Of a DNA stretch of 25,559 bases, positions 7,353 to 14,187 are shown one piece after another. Both the position numbers and the translations under genes were made by a program. The notes beneath the pieces were generated by a model. It saw only the letters and a list, made by a program, of their open reading frames with translations, made no database searches and was not told the DNA's origin. Source of the stretch: Palsa-965 sp044448685. GTDB lineage: Bacteria; Bacteroidota; Bacteroidia; Palsa-965. Every line of letters begins with the position of its first letter. Within the stretch, counting starts at the first letter, position 1. The stretch covers positions 1 through 25,559 of the forward strand of contig JBIOHC010000056.1 of assembly GCA_044448685.1 (NCBI GenBank), given 5' to 3'.

Positions 7353-9455
7353 TCAATAACCTCCGTTTCGTTTACGCATCATCCACTCAAGACCTAAGAG
7401 AAGAAGGAGGAGGAAGAAAATCCATTTCAGTTCTATCAGGTCCAGCAATTTTTTAGGGTTATAAACGACAGGCCGTATATCGTCCCTGCTCAGAATTTTT
7501 GTTGCCAATTCACCCAGATTCCTCGGGTCAGCCATTTCCCCGTTGTGTTTATGAGCCAGGTTATACAAAAGCTGATGATCAGCCGTCGTATTACTCGCTT
7601 CAAGTACCAGCGCGCTTATGGTAAAAGCTCCGTTCTGGTTCATGACCTTATCGCCCAGCTTTGTATGCGCTTTATATTTATACTCACCAGGAGGGAACAT
7701 ACCCGCCTTGAGCCGATATGCATTGCCTGTTTTGGAAAAAGCATAAGGGTATTTATGGCCTTCGGAATTTTCTATCTCCAGATTCACTTCAGGCTCATTG
7801 ACAAGTTCATAGCTTTCATTATATACTTCTGCTTCCATCTCGACCTGCTGGTTCTCTGTGAAATTGTTTTTGCATACAATTCTGAACTGGCTTTTATCGA
7901 GTTTTACAGACAGATATTGAACTGTTTTATCAATAAGTTCATTGAAAATGTCATGGCTTCCATGGTCTTCATAATCCTGAAGCCTCCAGCGCCAGATACC
8001 TTCACCGGCTATGATGCCGGCCTTTTTATTCCCCACCTGATTAAAAAGCATGAGAGGATCCTTTGTCCTGACTATCCCTATTTCCTGATAAAAAAGCGGA
8101 AAGCAGGATGTTCCGGCTTTATAGGATCCGAAAGGACAGGCCAATGCCGGCAGCTTGGGAATATACTTACGGGTTGCCTCGCTCAGGGTAAAGAGAGGAA
8201 AATGTTCTTCCAGGGCAGGTTGAGGCTCATTATACCGTTGCCCTTGACCATTGATCTGCAATCCCAGCTGCAGGGAATTAAAATTGCGGATATTCGTTTG
8301 CGTACCTACGATTACCAGCAAGGGAACATCCGAAGCCAGTATCTCCGTAAGAACCTTACTATTGTTATTTTGAGATGGAATCTGATGCAGGATGACCAGA
8401 TTATAGCCGGATACTTTTTTATCAAAGTCCTTAAGCGGATAAGCATCCACCTCATAGTTCTGATTATTTTCAAGTGCCTGTTTTATTGCCGCAACATCGG
8501 GATGAGGAGCATCACACAGAATAAGAATTTTTTCACGACTGTCGAGCACCTGTACATAAAAGTCCTGTACATTATTGATTGCGCTGAGCTCTCCGCTGAT
8601 TCCTGAAATGCGCGCCCTGTAATGCTGTATGCCAGATTCTTTGGCTTCGATCTGCAGAGGAACAGTGATATTGAATGCATCCGAACTGACCGGAATTTTC
8701 TGGCTGAAGAGGACATTTTCCCCTTTCATTACTGTAAGCTCCGGAACTGAACCTTTGCATTTTTTGGCATCGATAACAATTTCAACCGGAAATTTATTAC
8801 CAAGGTATGCCAGGCGGTTATGAAGAATTTTGGTGATGGCAATATCTTTACGGATCCCTGTATCCCCTAATGCAATGGTATAATAAGGAGCTTTCAGCCG
8901 GGTATTCGAAAACACCGGGTTGGATCCTTTATTGTATAAGCCGTCTGAAGCAATAATGAGTGCCCCCAGATTCCGGTTACTGTAACGCGATTCCATTTCG
9001 TCCAGAAAAGAAGAAAGGTCTGTCTCCTTTTCCTTGTAACTGATAAGCTCCTGATCCGTATTTTTAAGCTCTGTCAGCTTTTCCCCGAAAGTATAAAGCC
9101 TTACATCAAACCGGGCCGAAAGAGCTTCTGTCAGTTTACTCAGGTTCTTTTTGTATTCACTGCGGTAAAAAGCAGAATCTTTGCCGATAAGGATGGATTC
9201 AGAGTTATCCTGGGCAATGACAACCACCGGCTTTTCCACTTCACGAAAGGTTGTTTTAAGCAGGGGATTAAGAAGCAGAAAGGCTATACAGGTAATGGAA
9301 ACAAAACGCAGTACAGCCATCAGCCGTCTCAGCCACAGAGGGGTGTCTGTAAACTGTTTTTCCCTGAAATAAAGCAACATACTGTATCCCAACCCGGCCA
9401 GGAGGCATAGTATGACAAAAGCGGGTGGTGATTCAGTGACTACTTTCACATTCAT
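7353..9455 (-). CDS. Membrane-anchored VWA-like domain protein
   Basis: A 700-residue protein counted from the ATG at 9455; an in-frame GTG at 9473 would add six residues. I prefer the ATG because AGGA lies nine bases upstream. Two N-terminal membrane helices (about residues 10-30 and 42-66) and one C-terminal helix (about 670-690, WIFFLLLLLLGLEW) frame a large periplasmic part. That part begins with VVVIAQDNSES, whose Asp83-x-Ser85-x-Ser87 fits a metal-ion-dependent adhesion site. Thr145 and the SDG at about 170-172 could complete the site. Later segments look like beta-sandwich modules. Homologous layouts occur in Bacteroidota as uncharacterised VWA or BatA-like proteins. It follows fabG by about 20 bp and is probably in the same operon. 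Function unknown. Confidence 0.75.
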   Translation of the reverse strand: MNVKVVTESPPAFVILCLLAGLGYSMLLYFREKQFTDTPLWLRRLMAVLRFVSITCIAFLLLNPLLKTTFREVEKPVVVIAQDNSESILIGKDSAFYRSEYKKNLSKLTEALSARFDVRLYTFGEKLTELKNTDQELISYKEKETDLSSFLDEMESRYSNRNLGALIIASDGLYNKGSNPVFSNTRLKAPYYTIALGDTGIRKDIAITKILHNRLAYLGNKFPVEIVIDAKKCKGSVPELTVMKGENVLFSQKIPVSSDAFNITVPLQIEAKESGIQHYRARISGISGELSAINNVQDFYVQVLDSREKILILCDAPHPDVAAIKQALENNQNYEVDAYPLKDFDKKVSGYNLVILHQIPSQNNNSKVLTEILASDVPLLVIVGTQTNIRNFNSLQLGLQINGQGQRYNEPQPALEEHFPLFTLSEATRKYIPKLPALACPFGSYKAGTSCFPLFYQEIGIVRTKDPLMLFNQVGNKKAGIIAGEGIWRWRLQDYEDHGSHDIFNELIDKTVQYLSVKLDKSQFRIVCKNNFTENQQVEMEAEVYNESYELVNEPEVNLEIENSEGHKYPYAFSKTGNAYRLKAGMFPPGEYKYKAHTKLGDKVMNQNGAFTISALVLEASNTTADHQLLYNLAHKHNGEMADPRNLGELATKILSRDDIRPVVYNPKKLLDLIELKWIFFLLLLLLGLEWMMRKRNGGY

Positions 9456-9476
9456 AAACAGTGGATCCTGCACGGA

Positions 9477-10223
9477 TCAGGTAAGCATTCCTCCGCAAAC
9501 ATTGATCACCTGTCCGGTGATATAGGCTGAGAGATCAGAAGCCAGAAAAAGTGTCAGATTGGCCACATCTTCGGCAGTTCCTCCTCTTTTAAGGGGTATA
9601 GCATCCCTCCAGGATTGAACCACTTTCGGGTCAAGGGCTGCAGTCATCTCTGTTTCAATAAAACCCGGAGCAATGGCATTGGAACGGATATTCCTGGACC
9701 CAAGCTCCAGAGCCAGGGATTTGGTAAATCCGATGATGCCGGCTTTAGAAGCGGCATAATTGGATTGCCCTGCATTCCCTTTTACGCCCACAACCGAACT
9801 CATATTGATGATTGAGCCTTTGCGTTGCTTAAGCATAGGACGCTGAACAGCTTTACAGAGGTTAAAAACAGATTTCAGATTGGCATGGATAACTTCATCC
9901 CACTGTTGTTCACTCATACGCATAAGCAAGGTATCACGGGTGATCCCGGCATTGTTAACCAAAACATCAACCGTTCCGAATTCAGCGCAAACGGCTGTAA
10001 CCAGTTCTTCGGCAGCCTTGAAATCGCCCGCATCCGAACGATATCCTTTGGCTTTCACACCCAAAGCAGTCAATTCATCCTCCAATGCCTGTCCTTTCTC
10101 AGGTGAGCTCAGATAGGTGAAAGCCACACTGGCACCTTGTTTTGCAAACACTTCGGCAATACCTCTTCCTATGCCACGGGAGGCTCCTGTTATCAGAGCC
10201 ACTTTTCCTTGCAGTAATTTCAT
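9477..10223 (-). CDS. fabG: 3-oxoacyl-[acyl-carrier-protein] reductase FabG
   Basis: A 248-residue short-chain dehydrogenase that reduces 3-oxoacyl-ACP to 3-hydroxyacyl-ACP with NADPH in fatty-acid elongation. Visible are the Rossmann motif TGASRGIG (12-19), NNAG (90-93), the catalytic Asn in HANLKS (near 115), Ser143, Tyr156 and Lys160 in YAASK, plus the C-terminal SNAIAPGFIETEM and GQVINVCGGM typical of FabG. The start is the ATG at 10223: the longer open frame to 10319 would run through a perfect -7 promoter box and an interrupted palindrome, and its extra residues have no family counterpart. It lies upstream of the VWA-like gene on the minus strand. Other SDR reductases share the motifs, but length and C-terminus favour FabG. 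Confidence 0.92.
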   Translation of the reverse strand: MKLLQGKVALITGASRGIGRGIAEVFAKQGASVAFTYLSSPEKGQALEDELTALGVKAKGYRSDAGDFKAAEELVTAVCAEFGTVDVLVNNAGITRDTLLMRMSEQQWDEVIHANLKSVFNLCKAVQRPMLKQRKGSIINMSSVVGVKGNAGQSNYAASKAGIIGFTKSLALELGSRNIRSNAIAPGFIETEMTAALDPKVVQSWRDAIPLKRGGTAEDVANLTLFLASDLSAYITGQVINVCGGMLT

Positions 10224-10247
10224 AGAATCGTTTAATCGTTTTGTTTT

Positions 10248-10255
10248 CAAATATA
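10248..10255 (-). promoter_or_regulatory. Candidate -7 promoter element of fabG
   Basis: On the minus strand this reads TATATTTG, a full match to the Bacteroidota TAnnTTTG element, 24 bases before the fabG ATG. It supports the start at 10223, because a longer reading frame would include this box. The -33 region (GTTTAG) is a poor match. Confidence 0.6.
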
Positions 10256-10274
10256 CGGGTTTCCCTCTAAACTG

Positions 10275-10337
10275 GTCTCGACTACGCTTGACCTGACATA
10301 TCAGGTATATTAATGTCACATCGAGCGAAGTCGAGAT
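10275..10337. repeat. Interrupted palindrome (REP-like) between fabG and the lipid-kinase gene
   Basis: The arms at 10275-10299 and 10313-10337 are inverted copies matching at 20 of 25 positions, with a 13-base loop. The outer parts TCTCGACT / AGTCGAGA are perfectly complementary. A second, perfect inverted repeat, ACCTGA-CATA-TCAGGT (10291-10306), overlaps the left arm and loop, so two alternative folds exist. It sits between divergent promoters. The CTCGACT...CGCT core resembles interspersed palindromes common in Bacteroidota genomes. Confidence 0.6.
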
Positions 10338-10370
10338 GTGTTAAAGATTTCTACCTTAGCCTTGTTTCCT

Positions 10371-11240
10371 ATGAAAAAAGTCGCCTTCCTCGTCAATCCT
10401 ACTTCCGGTGTTAACAAACACCTGGATCGGGTTGAAATGATACGCAGCTTCTGTCCGCCTTCCCTTTCCTATGATATCCTGCTCTGGGAAAAGCGGGACC
10501 AGAAAGATGAATTGTTCCGCAAGGCATTGCAGGGTGATTATGAAATTATTGCTGCCGTAGGGGGTGATGGTACGGTCAATGCCATGGCTTCTGCCTTGAG
10601 TGGCACTTCCAAAACACTGGCTATTATACCCCTCGGTTCAGGTAATGGTTTGGCCCGGCATCTGGAAATACCGCTGGATACAAAGAAAGCAATACAATTA
10701 CTGGAAACAGGCCGTACCCGCAGCATCGATACCTGTTGCCTTAATCAGAAAACATTTTTCTGTACTGCCGGAGTGGGTTTTGATGCCCATATAGGTAAGC
10801 TGTTTGCCGAAAGCCGCAAACGCGGTATGAGTACCTATGCCGCTATGACCATACGGGAATTGTTTACATATAAACCCCAGACCTACCGAATTACTGTGGA
10901 TGGGGTTTCATCCGAACATAAAGCCTTTCTCATTGCCTTTGCCAATGCTGCACAGTATGGAGGCAATGCCTTTATTGCGCCTATGGCCGATATTGCCGAC
11001 GGACTTATTGATGTAAGCATTGTTTCCCCATTCCCTGTTATCAGAGGGTTTCCTCTCGCCTACCGGCTCTTCACTAAGAATATTCACAACTCACCGCTGG
11101 TGCGTACACTCAGAGGCAAACACATCATTCTGGAAAGAGTAAACCCCGGCCCTGTTCATTACGACGGTGAGCCGGATGTAATGGGCGATAAGCTGGAAAT
11201 CACTATCCTTCCCTCCAGTCTCCGGGTACTCACTCCCTGA
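10371..11240 (+). CDS. Diacylglycerol/lipid kinase family protein (YegS/DagK-like)
   Basis: A 289-residue protein starting MKKVAFLVNPTSG at the ATG at 10371; the open frame extends upstream to 10338 but only through the palindrome and promoter. It has the DAGK catalytic-domain signatures: NPTSG (9-13), GGDGTVN (64-70), PLGSGNGLARHL (near 88-99) and a C-terminal YDGEP. Such enzymes phosphorylate diacylglycerol or related lipids with ATP, on the inner face of the membrane; bacterial members also include sphingoid or undecaprenol-like substrates, so the substrate is open. A candidate -7 box TACCTTAG (10352-10359) precedes it by 11 bases. It is divergent from fabG; the neighbourhood suggests envelope-lipid metabolism. 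Confidence 0.85.
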   Translation: MKKVAFLVNPTSGVNKHLDRVEMIRSFCPPSLSYDILLWEKRDQKDELFRKALQGDYEIIAAVGGDGTVNAMASALSGTSKTLAIIPLGSGNGLARHLEIPLDTKKAIQLLETGRTRSIDTCCLNQKTFFCTAGVGFDAHIGKLFAESRKRGMSTYAAMTIRELFTYKPQTYRITVDGVSSEHKAFLIAFANAAQYGGNAFIAPMADIADGLIDVSIVSPFPVIRGFPLAYRLFTKNIHNSPLVRTLRGKHIILERVNPGPVHYDGEPDVMGDKLEITILPSSLRVLTP

Positions 11241-11314
11241 CTGACTTATCCTGCAGATAATAAAGACCCGGGCGCACTTAAAAGAAGAGTACTGTCGAAG
11301 CTATTTCATGCCTC

Positions 11315-11322
11315 TATATTTG
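11315..11322 (+). promoter_or_regulatory. Candidate -7 promoter element
   Basis: TATATTTG is a complete match to the Bacteroidota TAnnTTTG consensus, 19 bases before the ATG of the lipoprotein gene at 11342. It suggests that gene has its own promoter rather than only reading through from the lipid-kinase gene. Confidence 0.55.
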
Positions 11323-11341
11323 TTACATAAAACAACAAGCC

Positions 11342-11983
11342 ATGAAAAAATCACTCATCCTGCTTCTTCCTGTAACCCTATTCCTTTTTTCCTGCGGGGG
11401 AAATAAAGACAAAGGGACAAAAACCATTCCACCCAAACTCACCGGCGCGGATGCACATGAAGTACTCCTGAAAACAATACACAAATTCGACACGCTTACC
11501 CCTGGAGGGTATGCACTGCATTATTCACTCGATAGTGCCAATCAGCCGGTGATAACGGTGAGCCACAATAAATTCAAACGTATCTTCCCCAGCTATCAGT
11601 TTACCCAGCCCGGAACCTATGTATATAAAACAGAATGGAAACATTTTATCGGTCTAAGGAATACCTGCGGCTCAACCTGCTGGACCCTGGCCCTGCTTCC
11701 TTTAAGCAGACAGGGACAGATTACCCGCTACGATTTTGATATCAGTGCCGACATAAAAAGAGAGCTTGTTTTTGGCAAGAAAACTTATGATGGAAATGAG
11801 TATTATGTGGCAAATATCAAGACCGGAAAAAAGAAAAAGATTGTTCTGAAAGATATAGCCGGCAAGGGCCTTCCCGGTAACGGAATTGACAGTGTGGTGT
11901 TCTTGAAAGACGGGATTTATATCAAATGGAAATGCGTGGCAGGGAAGAAGGAGAAGGAAGAGACTTTCAAATTAAAAATTTAG
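11342..11983 (+). CDS. Hypothetical lipoprotein
   Basis: A 213-residue protein with a lipoprotein signal: MKKSLILLLPVTLFLFSC, with the lipid-attached Cys at 18 followed by GGNKDKGTK. The mature part has alternating beta-strand-like segments and a basic stretch (KTGKKKKIVLKD near 160-171). I recognise no domain. It is probably exported and lipid-anchored in the periplasm or on the outer membrane. It is the last plus-strand gene before the hairpin cluster at 12035-12234 and converges with the mutase gene at 12270. Confidence 0.75.
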   Translation: MKKSLILLLPVTLFLFSCGGNKDKGTKTIPPKLTGADAHEVLLKTIHKFDTLTPGGYALHYSLDSANQPVITVSHNKFKRIFPSYQFTQPGTYVYKTEWKHFIGLRNTCGSTCWTLALLPLSRQGQITRYDFDISADIKRELVFGKKTYDGNEYYVANIKTGKKKKIVLKDIAGKGLPGNGIDSVVFLKDGIYIKWKCVAGKKEKEETFKLKI

Positions 11984-12034
11984 AATTGTAATTAGCGTTG
12001 CTTCACAGAGAAGCATAATGCGGGCACTTTCTAA

Positions 12035-12234
12035 TGTCCCGTAGGGACAAAATATCGGCAGAAACAATATACCACATACACCTTTTTGCCCCTTTAGGGG
12101 CAATATATCGGTAAAATGAATCCTATAATAAAATCATTTTCTTGCATGACTGCCATTAACCGATATACCGTCCCTACAGGACGGGGAACGTGAAAACAAT
12201 TCAATTTCTACCGATATGTAGTCCCTACGGGACT
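12035..12234. repeat. Cluster of four hairpin + ATATCGGTA-box modules in mirror-image arrangement
   Basis: This holds most of the 286-bp gap 11984-12269. Hairpins: TGTCCC-GTA-GGGACA (12035-12049), TTGCCCC-TTTA-GGGGCAA (12086-12103), CCGTCC-CTACA-GGACGG (12168-12184) and AGTCCC-TAC-GGGACT (12220-12234). Each has a conserved box 1-2 bases away: ATATCGG at 12052 and ATATCGGTA at 12105, following the first two hairpins; ACCGATAT at 12159 and TACCGATAT at 12209, preceding the last two in inverted orientation. Stem bases differ between copies but pairing is kept. The whole has a symmetry centre near 12135. The layout resembles REP/BIME elements mobilised by RAYT transposases; none is encoded here. 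Confidence 0.8.
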
Positions 12235-12269
12235 TAAAAATTAGAGCTATTTTGGAAACAAAGCCGTAA

Positions 12270-13679
12270 TCAATTTAAAAGCACCTTCTTCGCCTCATCC
12301 AGTATCGCAAAAGCACTTTCCCTGGAAGATGATTCAGCATAGGTGCGAAGCACAGGCTCTGTACCGGAAGCCCGTATCATAAGCCATTCATCGTCGCTGA
12401 AGAAATATTTCCAGCCGTCAGTATCTTCCATACGCTGTACTTTATACTTGCCGAAGGATTTCATCTTTCCGCTCTTGCAGTTTTCAACGATGGTGTTCTT
12501 GAGTTCTTCTTTTAAATGCAGGTCATAACGTTCAAAGGCAAACGAACCGGTGATTTCATAAACTTCCTTGATGAGCTGTTTAAGAGATTTACCGCTCTTG
12601 GCCATAAACTCCCAGATGATGAGTCCCATCCAGATACCGTCACGCTCGGGGATATGACCTTTAACGGCTATGCCTCCGCTTTCTTCACCACCCAACAGCA
12701 CATCTTCAGTGGTCATGATACCTGCAATATGCTTGAAACCGATTTTCACTGTTTGTTGCTGCAGTTTAAAATGCTCGCACATCCTTACTACCCGTGGTGT
12801 GACGGAGAAGGCAGTGACCACTTTACCGGTCATCTTTTTCTCTTCCACCAGGTATTTGATGAGCAGGAGAATGATATGGTGGGAATCCACGAAGTTTCCG
12901 TCACTGTCGTATAAACCGATACGGTCTGCATCCCCGTCAGTGGCTAATCCGCAGGCTATATCTCCTTTTGCATCCTTGATATATTTTGAAAACTCCTGCA
13001 GGTTTTTGTGTATAGGTTCAGGTGCCTGACCCATAAAAGAAGGGTTGTATTCGCAATGCAGTGTTTCCACTTCGGGGAAGAGCCGTTTGATGACATTCTG
13101 CCCGGCGCCATACATGGCATCATAGGCAAAATTCAAACCGGAAGCACGGATGGCACGGATGTCGAAATTGGCTTTCACATGTTCGCAATACATGCCTTCC
13201 AGGTCGATAGGCTCTATAAGTTTCTTCCTGATAAGTTCAGAAAGAGAAATGGTTTCTGTATCCAGCGTGGACTTTTTCGGAATGATATTTTCAATTTCCT
13301 GTATATGTTCGGTGAGCAAAGGTCCGCCGAAATGTCCTTTCAGCTTAAACCCATTATACGAGGGAGGGTTATGACTTGCGGTGATGATAATTCCCAGTGA
13401 AGCTTTCTGACGCAGGGTACCCAGGGAAACCATTGGAGTGGAAACAAAGTTTTTGGCCATGTAAACACGGATGCCTGAATGAGCCAGAACTTTGGCAACT
13501 GTTTCAACAAACAGCTCACCCCCGAAACGGCAATCGTGCCCCAGTACAACAGAAGGTTCTTTGAAATTTTTGCAAAGCCAGGCTGCTGTGGCCTGGGAAA
13601 CGCGGGTCACATTTTCAACAGTAAAATCCTTGGCTATGATTGCTCTCCAGCCGTCTGTTCCGAATTTAATTTCTGACAT
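12270..13679 (-). CDS. Phosphoglucomutase/phosphomannomutase family protein
   Basis: A 469-residue alpha-D-phosphohexomutase that interconverts hexose 1- and 6-phosphates, supplying precursors for nucleotide sugars. Landmarks of the four domains are FGTDGWRA near the N-terminus, the phosphoserine loop TASHNPP with Ser102, the Mg-binding DGDADR loop (248-253), the sugar-binding GGEESGG (330-336) and the phosphate-binding RASGTEP near 443. Length and motifs are complete. Choice between glucose and mannose (or glucosamine) phosphate cannot be made by eye; the GEESGG form is common to PGM/PMM. The ATG is at 13679; upstream, TACATTTA on the minus strand (13706-13713) is a near-consensus -7 box. 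It probably feeds the polysaccharide genes elsewhere in the window. Confidence 0.93.
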   Translation of the reverse strand: MSEIKFGTDGWRAIIAKDFTVENVTRVSQATAAWLCKNFKEPSVVLGHDCRFGGELFVETVAKVLAHSGIRVYMAKNFVSTPMVSLGTLRQKASLGIIITASHNPPSYNGFKLKGHFGGPLLTEHIQEIENIIPKKSTLDTETISLSELIRKKLIEPIDLEGMYCEHVKANFDIRAIRASGLNFAYDAMYGAGQNVIKRLFPEVETLHCEYNPSFMGQAPEPIHKNLQEFSKYIKDAKGDIACGLATDGDADRIGLYDSDGNFVDSHHIILLLIKYLVEEKKMTGKVVTAFSVTPRVVRMCEHFKLQQQTVKIGFKHIAGIMTTEDVLLGGEESGGIAVKGHIPERDGIWMGLIIWEFMAKSGKSLKQLIKEVYEITGSFAFERYDLHLKEELKNTIVENCKSGKMKSFGKYKVQRMEDTDGWKYFFSDDEWLMIRASGTEPVLRTYAESSSRESAFAILDEAKKVLLN

Positions 13680-13725
13680 ATTCTTTCGCTTAATGTTTGG
13701 GATGGTAAATGTACGTGATTTTTGT

Positions 13726-14187
13726 TCACACAGCCACGTTCCTTTTCAGGGCTTTTTCTGCTTCCAGCTCTTTAAAGAAAGCTGTAACCAATGCTTTATC
13801 TCCCGGATTAATCTTATGAAATTCAATACGGGTGACACCCTGCAGGTGGACTACAGTAATAGCTTTAGGGTCTTCATAGTCGCAATGATCGAGGTCATAA
13901 AAAAAAACAACATCCTTGCGCAGCATATCATGGTGGATAATGATACGGTCATCATCAACTCTTATATAAGGAGAGAAGATACAGACCAGGGTCAGGAAGA
14001 AGAAGATCATGGTGCTGAGGCCCAGCAAAAAGACATAACCGGCATTACCGGCACCATGGTTTGCAGGGTTGATCCCAAACTGTATAACCTGGATAAGGCC
14101 ATACAGACTGGCTGCAAAGAAAACAAGGTAGAGGGCAATCAGAACATAGCTGCGCGGGATCCTCATATTTTTATACTTTTCATTCAT
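13726..14187 (-). CDS. Small membrane protein, possibly with a PH-like C-terminal domain
   Basis: A 153-residue protein with two membrane helices (about 13-35 and 48-70), followed by a soluble part starting YIRVDDDRIIIHHDMLRKDVVFFYDLDH. Its run of short beta strands and terminal helix (KALVTAFFKELEAEKAL) resembles the bacterial PH/YdbT-like fold found after two membrane helices, but I cannot confirm the family. Its ATG overlaps the stop of the WG-repeat gene (ATGA, 14184-14187), so it is translated with that gene. It is followed by the mutase gene after 46 bp, which has its own candidate promoter. Confidence 0.65.
   Translation of the reverse strand: MNEKYKNMRIPRSYVLIALYLVFFAASLYGLIQVIQFGINPANHGAGNAGYVFLLGLSTMIFFFLTLVCIFSPYIRVDDDRIIIHHDMLRKDVVFFYDLDHCDYEDPKAITVVHLQGVTRIEFHKINPGDKALVTAFFKELEAEKALKRNVAV

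Noticed and set aside
7545..8606. 353-codon plus-strand reading frame opposite the VWA-like gene
   Set aside because: It is antisense to a gene with clear domain structure, has a composition rich in Ile, Phe, Arg and Cys typical of a shadow frame, and has no recognisable motif.
10224..10319. N-terminal extension of FabG by 32 codons
   Set aside because: The extension would be encoded by a promoter box and an interrupted palindrome, and FabG proteins begin at the segment starting at 10223.
12086..12103. Intrinsic terminator for the lipoprotein or mutase gene
   Set aside because: The hairpin is strong but no T-tract follows on either strand; it is one of four similar modules better explained as a repeat cluster.
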